Positions 46,787 to 58,740 are shown, numbered from the stretch's first letter. The stretch: DNA of 64,000 nucleotides from Lithospermum erythrorhizon (GCA_019722365.1 JADFUC010000918.1:1-64000), one strand, 5' to 3'. Notes: generated by a model from the sequence alone, not told the origin. Translations and numbers: made by a program.

Positions 46787-46890
46787 CGCTTGTATTGATA
46801 TGTTAGCATCCTTTTAGTATTAAATTGAGTTATAAGTAAATGTTAAGAGTATAAAATTACTATCTAAGTATGATAAAATGAAGGGTTTAA

Positions 46891-47280
46891 TACTTTATTT
46901 GATAGAATAATATATCATAATACTAAATAACTTAGATTTGGTATTATTTAATATATTTGATAGAATAATAAGTTTGGTATTATTTAATAGAATCTCTTAT
47001 TACTTTATTTGATAGAATAATATATAATAATACTAAATAACTTAGATTGGTATTATGTAATATATTTGATAAAATAATAAGTTTGGTATTATTTGATAAA
47101 ATCTTATTACTTTATTTTAATTTTTATTTTTTTAAAATCCATACATAGCCCTTTAATGAGAATCGAACCAGGGAACTCTAAGTCAGCTGAGGCCTTCTAA
47201 CCGCTGACCATTCGATGTTCTCTTATTACTTTATTTGATCAAATAATACATCGTAATACTAAATAACTTAGATTTGTCGC
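46891..47280 (+). repeat. 110-bp tandem duplication interrupted by a SINE
   Basis: TACTTTATTTGATAGAATAATATAT and the following text up to TTGGTATTATTT start at 46891 and again at 47001. A third start occurs at about 47107, is interrupted by an insertion, and resumes at 47221. The copies are close to identical. Confidence 0.8.
47118..47220 (-). mobile_element. Short tRNA-derived SINE-like insertion with 16-bp TSD
   Basis: TCTTATTACTTTATTT is exactly duplicated at 47102-47117 and 47221-47236. The 103 bp between them, read on the minus strand, has an A-box-like TGGTCAGCGGTTAG, a B box GGTTCGATTC and an A-rich 3' end. This is the signature of retroposition of a tRNA-like RNA. Confidence 0.8.
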
Positions 47281-47619
47281 AGTGTTATTTGCTTTTATTT
47301 CCCTCATATATTATTTGAAACTAAATAACTTGATTTATTATTATACACATACTAACATGAATACAATATTATCACTTTATAATATTATCATGAATATTTA
47401 TCTTTTAATAATTTAAATAGAATAATTTCAATTATTTCTTGAAGGATAATATATCAAATAAAGATAATATATTAAATAATACCAAATTTAAAGTTATACA
47501 TTAATAGTTTTTTAATTAGAAATATGTTATTATTTGAAGGATAATATATTATTGAAGCTTATGCTTTTATTTATATATTATTTGAACCTAGATCACTTTA
47601 CTTATTATTATACAAATAT

Positions 47620-47760
47620 TAACGGATCGGTCGCCTTGTCTTGTGGTTAGAAGAACTGCAAACCCCAAGTAAGGTCCCAAGGTTCAAATAGTGTCTGCTT
47701 CACTGTTTGTATGTTATACTAGATATTACAAGGATTACGTTACACACTATGGTAATATCA
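47620..47760 (+). mobile_element. tRNA-like SINE head candidate
   Basis: CTTGTCTTGTGGTTAGAAG resembles an A box and GGTTCAAATAG a B box about 35 bp later. No tail or target duplication could be fixed. Confidence 0.4.
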
Positions 47761-49079
47761 CATTGGAAGATTACGTTTAAATTAAGTTTTTTGTTCATTA
47801 TGTACCAACTTTAGGTAATATGTACCATTTTTTCAATAAAAAAATTATTAATGTCAATTATATAATCATTTTATAATTTTTAAATAATCTGTACCAACTT
47901 GTTTAACGAATTTTGGTACACATTTTAATTAAGTGCATAAAATAATTTTGATACACTTTTTTTTGAATTTTTTCACTTGTACCATCTTAGAATGATACAT
48001 TTTAATAACGTGTACCATTTTTACATTGAAATTTGGTACATATGGATATTAATGAACATTAATGAACCATAACCGTTCTCGTAATATATTCCGTAATACT
48101 CTAAATTAATTTCTATTACAGGAGTAATATGTATTTTAATTTTTAAATTAATTTACAAATATAAACAAGATGGTTGTCATGAAACTAATGAAGGATAGAA
48201 AATAGTATCTTATGAAGATGGCATCCAAACTAGCATAAATGTTTTCCCAGCCTTAAAGTAGGTTGTGCATGAGTCAAGTTTTACCAAGAGATGGCTCCAG
48301 CACGACTCGATCGAAAATGAGCCAAGATTCAAGCGTGCTTTTAGGATCTTCAACTTGACGAGCCACATCGTTAGACTTGGTTTTATTATTATTTGTATTA
48401 AAATTAAATTACAACTTTCCAGAGTTCATATTGATTCTCTATATTATGACTTTAATTTTGATATTAAATACTTCTTGATTCATATTGTCAAATAATGTTT
48501 TGATTTCATTATTATTTTATTTAAAAATCAAATTTTGTTTATATTTAAATATGTCAAATTTGTGGTTCGGGCAAAATTTTGATTAAGTGAAATAGCTCGA
48601 AATTAGATTTATGTTTCAACTTCGTTTTAGCTCCTATTAGTGAGCCAATAAAGAGTTGAGTCGATACTATAGATCGACAAGTGATTGACCCGAGCTAGAT
48701 TTTCCCGAACCCGAGCTCTGTTCGGCTCATGCATACATCAACCTTGAAGAGGGACATCCTCCCTAATAATACTCCCTTCATGTCAATATAATTAATCATC
48801 TAGCTCTAAAATGTACGGAGTATTTTATTAAGATACTAATTATTTTTACTATTTTTGAGGAGAGATAAACTTATCAACAAATGAAAATAATACAAGGTTG
48901 ATGTATAATAATAATGTTAGAGAATTTTTCAAAATTCAATAAAAAAAATTGCATTGAAAACGTAAATAATCAATTATAACGAAATAATAAAATTTTATAT
49001 GATTAATTATATTGATACAAAGGGAATAGTAGTAAAAATGTACTTTGAATACCCAAAACACCCTTATGATTTGCCAATC
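47761..49079. other. AT-rich intergenic DNA with possible MITE
   Basis: No gene. 48252-48748 is bounded by imperfect inverted ends around TGCATGAG/CTCATGCA. 47800-48060 contains recurring TGTACCA words. The ORF at 48265-48495 lies inside the possible MITE and shows no domain. Confidence 0.4.
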
Positions 49080-49091
49080 ACTACTCATAAG

Positions 49092-49349
49092 CAGTGGTGT
49101 TACCGGGTCAGGAGAACCGCAAAAAACCCGATACCCCGAATATAAAGTGATCGATAATCCGATAAATATTCGAGAGTTTTGGTATATGATAAAAATATCC
49201 AAATCAGAACTGAAATATCCATAATCCAAATCGAAATGCCCAAATTTTTTAATATCATAAGACCTACAATTATCCACTGCTAAGTTATCAGTTGGATCCC
49301 AATCCAATTTTTTTACCCAATCACCGAACCGTACCCAACCAATAACAAA
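49092..49349. mobile_element. 258-bp insertion upstream of ALFIN-LIKE gene
   Basis: ACTACTCATAAG occurs exactly at 49080-49091 and 49350-49361. The enclosed DNA starts CAGTGGTGTTACCGGG and ends in an A-rich stretch. It is rich in CCGATA/CCGAAT words. A 12-bp duplication suggests retroposition or another staggered-cut insertion; the family is unknown. It ends 186 bp before the ATG. Confidence 0.6.
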
Positions 49350-49535
49350 ACTACTCATAAGACAACTTCATGAGACTAAACACTTGAGTCAACATTGCTA
49401 TTTGCTGCTGTGGTTTTTGTTGCTGGCCATGGTAGCTTCCTTTTCTTGCAAAGTTTGAATCTTTTGCTAAAATTATTGAAAACCAACTAAAAATATTAAG
49501 AATATAAGCATTTTGCAAGTTGAATAAACTCAGAA

Positions 49536-52535
49536 ATGGATTACAACCCAAGAACTGTGGAAGAAGTCTTTAGGGATTTCAAGGGTCGTCGTTCTGCTCT
49601 CATTAAAGCTCTCACCACAGGTTTCAACTTTTCATTTTTGGGTATTTAAATTTCTAGTTTTTTTTCTAATTCGACAAAATTGTAATGACTCGAACACGGA
49701 ACATAACTAGTTTTTACGAGTAATATCCATGACCACCAGGGATTTTGAGTTTTTTTTTTTTGTTATTTCTTGGAAATGAATTAATATTTTTTTTTATAAT
49801 TGCAGATGTTGACAGGTTCTTCCAGCAGTGTGACCCTGGTGAGCTTATCTGAAAGTGCAACTTATCTGAAATGTTAATTTAACAGTAATTTAGTTGTTTT
49901 GTGAGATGTTCAAATTTTGTAGAATTTAAGACAACTAATAGTAATTTAGTTATTTGCTTTAGAAGTACGATATTGGGATAAATATTAATATAAATTTAAT
50001 CTATTTGGATAGGGTTTGTTCGGTTTTGGTTTAAGACAATTTCACTTCTTCATATGTTTTTCTGTGTTTGAGTACTTATTTGTCATGTTAAATTCATTTA
50101 TGCGTATCTGAATTCTTACTTGTTCCTGTGAAATTTGGAATTTTCTTGCAACAATCTTTGAGACAGATTTAGTTTCTATGGTAATCCCTTCATGCCATAT
50201 TAGATGTGGGCTTCGCCGATCGAATTGAACAATGCAAGTTTGACTTTTGATTAATTATACAAGATTTTCACACATAAGTTCTTGGAGGGGAGAATCTATT
50301 GATATAGATCTTTTATCTAAACAATATGTATGATAATGAAGTGTCACTTCATGGGTGTACTATTTAATGAATAGTAAACTGGACATAGAAACTAGGATTT
50401 AGGAAGTGATAAAGCCAGCTCTTTCTTAATGTCAGCCTGTTTCCTGTTAATTTCTCTTCATCCAGAGATGTCAGGTTCAATTTGGGTTTTAGCAGATCGT
50501 CCAATTTGTTAACGAGTTAAGGTAGCAAAGAAGAACTTTAGAACTACTAGGTTGTTGTGTAGTTTTAATGTGCAGCATTTGCTGGACTATTGAAATTCCT
50601 TAATCATGTTCGTAGCTTGTCTTTCATGGCAGCACTTGGGCGATGCTATAACTGGGATATGTCTGTATAAATTTGTCGATAATATGTTTATATTGGCTCA
50701 ATGGCATAAAGCAAGTAGATCCTTGATAATATCAAGAGAAGTTGAGGCATGGAGTGTAATTAATTACTTGAAACTCGATTAGAAAACAGACCTTGAGTTA
50801 TTTCTTCTCAGTATCTATCATCATACATTTCATGTTTCGCAACCTTTGGACGGCCACTAATTGAAGGCTTACTTATTTGACCAATTTATACTAAGATGCA
50901 TTTGAAACTCTTTAGGTTTCTTGCGATTGCAATAGTTACCGCAAGTGATCATCCTCTTGCTGCGTAAAATTTCAGGATGATAAATTAGTAGAACTCTCCA
51001 TAGCATCTTCTTAGGATTGAGTATATATAAAGGTTTGATTCCTGTGTTGCATTGTGTGCCTGTGTGGTTGCACTGCACTTGGAAAAAAATTAGTCTCCCT
51101 TGTTTGATGACCACACTCCAAAACATGAAGATTAGGGTCAGCTAACAAAATCACTTTCATCAAACAGTACAATTTTGAAGTATAGTTAAAATTTTAACTA
51201 CCAAAATGACTACCCTGATTTTTAATATTCTCCCTTCTTGGTGTCTTTAATTATCAATCAACGCAGCTATTTGGGGATTTCTTTCCACTTTAGACCTCCA
51301 ATTTGTTGTTTACCACATGCTATAGGTACTATCATATGAGAACTTATTGATTTTCCTCCCCTGTACAGAAAAGGAGAATTTGTGCTTGTATGGTTTTCCA
51401 AGTGAGCAATGGGAGGTCAATTTACCTGCTGAAGAAGTACCTCCAGAGCTTCCAGAGCCTGCTTTGGGCATTAACTTTGCTAGAGATGGCATGCAAGAAA
51501 AGGACTGGCTGTCTTTGGTTTCTGTGCATAGCGATGCATGGTTGCTTGCTGTAGCCTTCTATTTTGGAGCAAGATTTGGATTTGATAAAGCTGACAGGTA
51601 GGTGGCGCAAATTCACTTATTAAGTAGAGTTACTTCTTTTGTACGTTATTCCGTACCCCACAATGCACTTAACAATGATATCATCGGCATTGGTATAATT
51701 GAACAGTGCCCGAGCTGTGTTCATTATGGGTACGAAACCAAAATAGTAACCTCAATATCCTGTAGTCATCATCTTGTAGCAGGAGCTCCATATGTCATAC
51801 ATGCATGATTCCAAAAGCATTTAGTATCTACCTCTTATAACTATTTTGTTGCAGGAAGAGGCTTTTCAACATGATAAATGACCTTCCTTCAGTATTTGAA
51901 GTTGTAACTGGTTCTGGAAAGAAACAACAGAAAGAGAAATCATCAGTCCTCAATCACAGTAGTAGCAAATCAAAGTCAAACTCCAAATCGGTAAAAGAGG
52001 CTTCTTCACTTGCACTTAGTGGTTTATTAACTCGAATATTTTGGTTTTGTTACTATCTATATTACTTTGTGGTAATTGGTATAATAGGATATGAATAATT
52101 GAATATCGTTTGTAATACTTGGCCCACATCTTCCTCTTTGATTGAGCTGCTAAATAGGGTAAATTCAAGTGTACCGTAATTCTTTTTATCCATAAAAAAA
52201 GGATTCTCCGATCCGTTATGGTATGTTTCTAGTTTGTTTATATTTTTTTTCTTCTGTTGTCAAAACAGCGTGTGACTGAATCTCAGGGGAAGCTTATTAA
52301 GTCGCAACCAAAGGAGGAGGAAGAAGAAATCTTGGATGAAGAAGAAGATGATGAGCACGGTGAGACCTTATGTGGAGCTTGTGGAGATAGCTATTCATCT
52401 GATGAATTTTGGATCTGTTGCGACCTATGTGAGAAGTGGTTCCATGGTAAGTGTGTGAAGATCACTCCTGCGAGGGCTGAGCATATCAAGCAATACAAGT
52501 GTCCTTCCTGCAGCAACAAGAGATCTCGTGTTTGA
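49536..52535 (+). CDS. PHD-finger protein, ALFIN-LIKE family
   Basis: Five exons: 49536-49620, 49806-49838, 51369-51597, 51855-51990 and 52269-52535, all joined by GT-AG introns in consistent phase. They give 249 residues, the usual family length (about 250). Residues 2-130 form the Alfin N-terminal domain ([47 protein letters not shown]). A Ser/Lys-rich linker follows, then an acidic run (177-190) and a C-terminal PHD finger at 195-243 with C196, C199, C212, C215, H220, C223, C239 and C242 in C4HC3 order and Trp218. The family binds H3K4me3 in the nucleus and acts with chromatin repressors in stress, root and seed programmes. The start is the first ATG of the conserved N-terminus. No break is visible. 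I do not assign a member number. Confidence 0.95.
49839..51368 (+). other. Long intron 2 of the ALFIN-LIKE gene
   Basis: 1530 bp between GTGAGC and TACAG. It contains ORF-like stretches such as 50869-51126 (-), with no domain. Nothing else is recognisable. Confidence 0.8.
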
Positions 52536-52579
52536 TCTAGTGTTCTACTTTTATTACTAGCTGGCACTTCAGCTGTCCG

Positions 52580-52650
52580 GTATCGACTAGGTTGGTTCTT
52601 GTTATTTAGTGATCCAGTATCGACTAGGTTGGTTCTTGTTATTTAGTGAT
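52580..52650 (+). repeat. 37-bp tandem duplication after the ALFIN-LIKE stop
   Basis: GTATCGACTAGGTTGGTTCT and 14 further bases recur at 52580 and 52617, identical over 34 bases. It lies 45 bp past the stop codon, in the probable 3' UTR. Confidence 0.9.
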
Positions 52651-52957
52651 AGTGATAACTTAATGTTAACTGCTTCAACTTTGGTGAGAGGATCTCTCTC
52701 ATTAGGCACAGTACTCTTCGTAATTTAGCAGACTAGTGATATCTGGGTTAACTTCTTTTAACCCTCGTCTTCTGGCGAGTGGCGAGTCATCTTTGCATAT
52801 TTCTCAAGACTTCCAATCCTTTTCCTACTCTCTGGAGAAGCTATCATGGTGTGCTCATTTAACATATATTCCTCACGTGTACAAGGGAGCCATGTCAAGA
52901 CTGTCAAAGAGTCGAGGACTGCATTAGACTGATATATTCGCTATGTGTTAATGTGTG
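52651..52957 (+). other. Downstream flank of the ALFIN-LIKE gene
   Basis: Probably includes the rest of the 3' UTR and polyadenylation region. No clear AATAAA hexamer was seen nearby. The ORF at 52736-52927 has no domain. Confidence 0.4.
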
Positions 52958-52967
52958 TGAGGGAAGG

Positions 52968-53070
52968 AGCGGGGTTTGGTATAATGCTTAGACACATACA
53001 TATAAGGGTAGGGGGTGAAGGTTCAAACTTTGACCGATAGGTATTTAAAAAAAAACGTGTTCGAGCAATC
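52968..53070 (+). mobile_element. tRNA-like SINE candidate
   Basis: TGGTATAATGCTTAGA (A-box-like) and GGTTCAAACTT (B-box-like) are followed by a run of nine A. GAGGGAAGG is found on both sides (52959-52967 and 53071-53079), a possible 9-bp duplication, but 15 bases lie between the A run and the right copy. Confidence 0.45.
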
Positions 53071-53079
53071 GAGGGAAGG

Positions 53080-54156
53080 TTTTATTGTTCTAGGTTGCAG
53101 AAATTTCTTTCAACAACTTTAATAGTAATCCCAAGAAGAATAAAATCGATGACTATTACTATGCCATGCAAATAGATTGAAATAATACCTTTAGAACCCC
53201 GAGTCCCCCTTTGATGGGTATAAAGCCAAATCACTCAGGATGATGAAAAATTGAAAACCAAATGAAGGGTCCTCGGATAGATTGAATTCAAGATTTGGGC
53301 AATGATTATCAAACAATGTTTTGATAATTAAAACTAAATAAGTTGTTAAACTCATACAATCATAATAGTTTGTTAAACTCATAGAATCATAATAGTACTT
53401 CTATATCATTTTGTTTGATGATCATAAGCTTTTCTAAATGTGAGGTAACCGAAATATTGTCAATATTTCAATTTGTTCCCAAAGTATTAATCACGCCGCC
53501 AATGTGGGGTAATTTACACCATATTTCCCTATAAATTTTAACATAAGCACCATACCTCATGTAAACTTAAAGGTGCATAATACCCCCTTATAAACTTAAA
53601 ATGTTATACCACATCTCTCCTGGTGTTAACTTTGGAGTTAAATTAACTAATTGCTAAAAACAAATATGCATTTTAATTTCTTTAAATAATCTAACATTAT
53701 TAATCTAAACAATGATATAAAGACTATAAAAGAATATAAAATATATGATTTCCTTGAAAAAGTGATATATTTAGAAGATTTAACATTATCATGAATAAAA
53801 AAGGTAATATATTTAAAAAATATAAAATACTACATTACTAAATGTAAATAACATATTAACTAAAAATTATTAATAATTAACATAAATACAGCAAAGATTT
53901 ATAATACAAAGTTTCTTAAATATAATCATTAAAATAATTTAATATTTGATTTGATTTTATAAAGTCATATATTTCATCCAATTCATTTCAATTGTTATTT
54001 CGAATTTTAGAGTAAAGATTTTATCATGAATTATTATTTTAAGTAATTATTTTTATCATGTAACATGACAAATGCTCCATCCATCCATCTTGGAGAATTA
54101 AGACATTTATTATCGTGATTATCCTTTTCTAAATTAATTTTATATTTTATTTTTCT
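53080..54156. other. AT-rich intergenic DNA
   Basis: No gene, RNA gene or clear element end. A small direct repeat (TGTTAAACTCATA...ATCATAATAGT) occurs at about 53343 and 53372. Confidence 0.5.
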
Positions 54157-54171
54157 TGATTCTTCTTAATT

Positions 54172-54401
54172 CTTTTTTTTTTCCCTCTAACTATAGAAGT
54201 TACAAATTACATACGATAGCATACACTAATTAAATTTGAAGCTAAGAAAATGATAGTCTAAGCTCCAAAGAAACAACTTGTCGGGTGCTGGAAAGCTGTT
54301 AAGCAGCGCCTGAAAGTTAATATATTCCTCTGCCAGAAATCGAACCTGGGACCTCTTGAATAGAGGCTCAGGCCGGTACCACTAGGCCATTAGGCCACGG
54401 G
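54172..54401 (-). mobile_element. SINE with 15-bp target duplication and A tail
   Basis: TGATTCTTCTTAATT is exactly repeated at 54157-54171 and 54402-54416. The 230-bp body, read on the minus strand, has an A box (TGGCCTAGTGGTA), a B box (GGTTCGATTTC) in a tRNA-like head of about 75 bp, an unrelated body, and an A run at its 3' end (54172-54182 as T on the plus strand). All hallmarks of a plant SINE are present. The family name is unknown. Confidence 0.85.
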
Positions 54402-54416
54402 TGATTCTTCTTAATT

Positions 54417-54600
54417 AATCTCAATCTAAATAAAGTATTATGTTATTGAAAAGATTCATACTTTGTGAACAAATCCAAATATGCATAGAGTACCTCCATT
54501 GGAGGATGGCTAATTGTGTTACTAATTTTTCGAAAAATTTAATTTTATTAATGTTATGAATATAACGAAGAACAAAATAAAAGACAGGGAAAATAATAGA
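54417..54600. other. Intergenic DNA
   Basis: No feature. A 60-codon minus-strand ORF has no domain. Confidence 0.5.
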
Positions 54601-55740
54601 CAATGAGGAGGAGGATTATTTTATTGCTTCTGTAATTGTGTTGTATACAATACAATGAGTGTCTATTTATAGGCTTCCAATATATATCACACAAGGTAAT
54701 TACTTGGTAAATAAGTAGCGGTAAGCAAATAACTTAATAACTGTCAATTCATCTCGCTTTCTTGGTGGATAAGACATCCTGATATTTCCCTCATACGATA
54801 CGACAAGGGCTAATGTCTCGTTAAAACCTTACTAGGAAAAACCAGTCTAGGGATAAAAATCCCATGAAGGAAAAAGAGTGCAGTATTCTTAACATATGCT
54901 TATAATGTTGCCTCATTAAAACCTTAGAAGGAAAACCCATTTGGGACAAACGCGATTAATTAAAAAGGTACAACGACATTAACAATACACCGTGACAGCG
55001 TCAACGGCGTCGCTTAGTCGACATAGTCCTATATACGGATAGCTTTTGAATATTGAGTGTAGGAAGTGATTTGATGGTATAATGTCGGATTATCACAAGA
55101 TCCAAATTTGTCGATTTCACCGTTCTTCGAAGATCATGGTGAGAAAGAACACCCGATATATTTTGTTACATCTTCTTTGATATGTCATTCATTTACATGA
55201 CCAACTTTCATATGATAAATCACAAGTGATGTGGATCTGTTAGATCATATAAATATCAATCATTCGCATAATCAATTGCCTAAAAATTGGATATGTTCTA
55301 CTGGAACAATATCATATCTCTTATACATTTTAAGTTCATTTCGTTGCATTCGTGTTGATATTTCCTCCACTATATAGCCTTGCCCCGATAGCACCTATAT
55401 ATGATACTTCGGGATCAAATAATTTTTTTTGTATTTTCTCTTGGCATTAATGGGTCATTGTTCACATCTAGTGATATTATAATATTTGGGATACTCAATG
55501 TGAGCTTATCGACAATGTTTCATCTCAAGTCTCGCTTCTTGAAGTTTACAACAAGAAAGCTCTTCAGAGAGTTCGATAATATTTAAGTCATAAACATAAA
55601 GTATTTTCCTGCAAACTTTTCTCCCGTCTTTACATGTAAATACAAGCATGGAGTGTAAGATCATTCGTATAACCATCTTTGGTTAAATAGTCCTTGGTTA
55701 AATATTATGTCGCCCGAATTCGACTTGGTCCTGATCGTCA
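54601..55740. mobile_element. Copia-like non-coding (LTR/UTR) sequence
   Basis: The segment ATGTCTCGTTAAAACCTTACTAGGAAAAACC...GAAGGAAAAAGAGTGCAG (54812-54883) and a later TGCCTCATTAAAACCTTAG copy (about 54910) belong to a motif I associate with plant copia elements. GTGTCTATTTATAGG near 54660 could be an LTR promoter element. No pol domain is visible. Confidence 0.35.
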
Positions 55741-58371
55741 TCTGATAAACGGAACCCTTTTTTGGTCAACTTTGGTCAATGAAAATTAAGCAATCAAAGA
55801 AAAGTCCTTGATGAATCTCTGTAATAACCCATTCTTAGAAACTCCTAACCTCGGTCACACTCGTGAAACGCTCCCAATTGTTCCACGACCTCACATACAT
55901 TGGATCGACAAAAATACCCTCGCCCGAGAAATCACATGACCCGGGGAGATTGCACTTTCGCCAGCGAACTTCGCATTTAGCAAACTTGGCATACAAGCGG
56001 GTCTTGTCTGAGTCCTCAGCACAATGCAAATGTCTCTCATGTTCCTCCTCCCTACGGAATATATCGAGAATATCATCAATGAATACCACATGGCTTCGTC
56101 AAATACTCGAAATACCCGATTCATCGAAATCCATAAAGGTCGCCGGTGCATTCGTCAATCAAATGGCATCACTATAAACTCATAGTGTCCATAACGGGTG
56201 GAAATCCGTTTGGAATATCCTCACTTTGATCCTCAGCGGTGATAACGGACCGCCAAATCGATCTTCGAGAACGCAGCAGCATCCTTGTTTGATCAAACAA
56301 ATCGTCGATTACAGGCAAAGATGTCGGTTCTTAATGGTCACTTTATTCAAATGCCTATAGTCGATGCGGCCTCATCGAACCATTCTTCTTTTTCCACAAA
56401 TAAAACTTCGTGCACCCACGGAGATACACTCGGTCGGTGAATCCTTTCTCAACTGACTCTTGTCGGGTCGACGATTCGCTGTTGGGCCGTCCGGTGCGGC
56501 GGAAGAGGTAGTTGCTTACGTGCCGGAATAACCTCGATAGCAATTCGATCTCCCTCTCGGCGGCAATCGGTGGGTCCTCGGAAAAATATCCTTGAACTCT
56601 CCTAACAACCGCGCATCCTCATCGCATAACCTGCAATTGATCAATGCTGTACGAGGGCTTGATACACCGCTACGAGATCGACACCACAGCCTCAGTCTTT
56701 GATACAAAAGCTTCATGAGCAAAATCTTTGTCTCCTACAAATGGGATATACGGTCTCTCAGAACCCACAAAGTAATCTCGCTTAGGAGTAAGCGATAAGC
56801 AGTGTTTCCTCGGCAATCCATGCAAAGATAAGTCAAAATCGAAGCTTCGAAATGAGTAAATGTGACGGACAACAGCCGACCACACTCTGATCAAAGGGCA
56901 GTCTCTAAATACAAGTCTAACCACAACCGACCTCCCCTACTTGGTGTATAATCTCAGTGGAGTAGGCAAAGGCACCTGTATCTGAGATAATCTGAAATAA
57001 AACTACGAGAAACAAAGAATGCTTGGCGAATCAGAAACCTTTTGACACCGATATCACGCAAGAAAAAATGTACTGTCGCCCACTCACGGGATATCACGCC
57101 TCCCCGATGAATGCTTGGCATGAATCTGGCCTCGATCGGCTCGGCTGAAACAGCACCAGCGGCACTCTCACAGTTCCTCCGATCCAATATCCTTTCACGG
57201 CCTTAGATGCTTTCTACGATTCCCACGATAACCGCCTCACGGCGGTGAAATGGCCGAGAATGCTGGCACCTGCCAAGCAGGGGCGATCACAACTAGCATT
57301 GCCCAATCTAGCCCGCAAGGTAACAGGCGATACCTCCACAGACAACCACTCTGGCTCCGCCGGATCTGCGGGCGCCACCGTAATAAGAAAGGCGGTGGAA
57401 TAACTGTGACTTGCCGAACATGATAACTCTGCTTCTGTGGTCCGTCCTCTCACCTCTCTGAACTCTAGAGGCTAGTAGGCCTACCGGAGCTGAAAGTCTC
57501 GGTCGGCTCTCGCCGATCCGCCAAGCCTGCAATACGCCAGCTCCATCTCCATGTTCCTTGTTGCATCACCGCGGCATGAAGCGGTAAAAACCATCGGTGA
57601 AATGCGGTGGCGTATCGCGTGACCCGTCCACCGAGCACAGTAGTCTGCCGCTTTCTGCCGGATAAACATCGAGAAGTAGTCGACACATATCAACGAAGCA
57701 TCTGTGCTCACTCGGTGACCTCGAACAGCGTCCAACGAAATCGGCTCTACTGCTCCAAGGCGCCATGTGGGTGTCTAGCGATAGATTCTCCCGAGCTCAA
57801 CAAATCGCTCGCTTGAGGAAACATGGATCTCTCCTCTCGCGGTCAAGGGCGCACTCGGAATTCTCCCTTGAGTCCCACGGGCAGCTGCCATTGAAGTCTA
57901 GAAGTGGCAAACTTGCTCTCGTCTCGCCCATGATCTCCGTCGACTCAAAGATGGACATCGTATCTGGGCCGAACTTCGATGGCACACCAAAATTTTCCCA
58001 AGCTTGGAGGATCTCCCTCGAAACCGATTCGAGAATAAGCTTTGCTGCAGGTCGACCTCCTGTACTTTCGATAACGGCGTGTATTTCTCCCTCTCCAGTG
58101 CCTCATAAATCCTCAACATGCTTAAATGGACCTCCGGACACTGGTCCATGTCATCAGCAGTATACCCTACCAATTTCGGCCTCACTGCAGGGCTACCACG
58201 CTGCCTCTTTGCTACACCCACACCCCGCGAACTCTAGGTGGCGTCCTGCAGTCTCACGCAAAGAAAAGAAAAGGCCTTCGGACTTTTAACAAAAGACACC
58301 GCTCGCGGCGACTTCGATGAAAAACAAGTCGACACCCGGCCGCCCACGGGTAACCCAGTAATGCGAAGCAC
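55741..58371 (-). pseudogene. Gypsy family C gag-protease-RT, left copy
   Basis: Minus-strand pieces in order. Gag-like text lies at 57300-58220. The protease C-terminal half (56670-56924) includes LDLSL-GLP and a FVGDKDF-type string. RT (55741-56560) includes FVKKKDGSMR-like FYLWKKKNGSMRPH, then FIDDILD (about 56077, the YVDD catalytic region), LYAKFAKCE and the TSVTEVRSF thumb block. The copy ends at 55741 at the junction with RNase H. Frames shift often. Integrase is absent. It begins beside the LTR at 58387. Confidence 0.8.
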
Positions 58372-58385
58372 AGCTCGTGCCAAAA
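58372..58385 (-). other. Degraded primer-binding site, family C left copy
   Basis: The minus strand reads ATTTTGGCACGAGC directly after the LTR end TACA, a damaged version of the Met-tRNA site TGGTATCAGAGC at the expected place. Confidence 0.5.
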
Positions 58386-58386
58386 T

Positions 58387-58740
58387 TGTAGCGACCGCCC
58401 CGGTCGGCCGCGCGAGTGAGAATCGTTATAATCTAGAAAGCGAGTCGTGAGCCGATTGACGACTCGGTTTAAACTACTTGTTTCGTCAAAATTGGATAAG
58501 GATGAGGATGATACTTATCTCTTAAGTCCAAGAAGCTTGTAGCGTGGGTTTGTGCCGAAATCCACAGCGAATGGAGCTATCGAGCGACTGCGATCTAACG
58601 CTTCGAATTGTCCCCGTGTACTGCTAAGTATAAATGGTCGGCTCAAATAATTTACGAAATAATATTATCATCGAAATTATTTATACTATCTCGAGTCCAT
58701 ATGACCGAAAATTTTTTAATTTTTTTTTAAAATGTAGTTG
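58387..58740 (-). mobile_element. Family C LTR shared by two copies
   Basis: On the minus strand it runs from about 58740 to 58387 and ends GGTCGCTACA. A primer-binding site and gag follow on its left. A pol-end AAATTTCGAGGTCGAAATTT block and a polypurine-like AAAGGG lie on its right (58745-58785). It therefore serves as the 5' LTR for the left copy and sits where the 3' LTR of the right copy should be. Its opening resembles the family B LTR start. Confidence 0.6.

Noticed and set aside
48936..49358. 140-codon minus-strand ORF upstream of the ALFIN-LIKE gene
   Set aside because: Most of it lies in the 258-bp inserted repeat; aromatic-rich low-complexity peptide with no known domain.
54320..54400. 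Functional tRNA gene
   Set aside because: It has A and B boxes, but the cloverleaf is imperfect and it is the head of a SINE with a tail and target duplication.
57765..58289. 174-codon plus-strand ORF, one of the longest in the window
   Set aside because: It is the antisense of the family C gag region and has no domain of its own.
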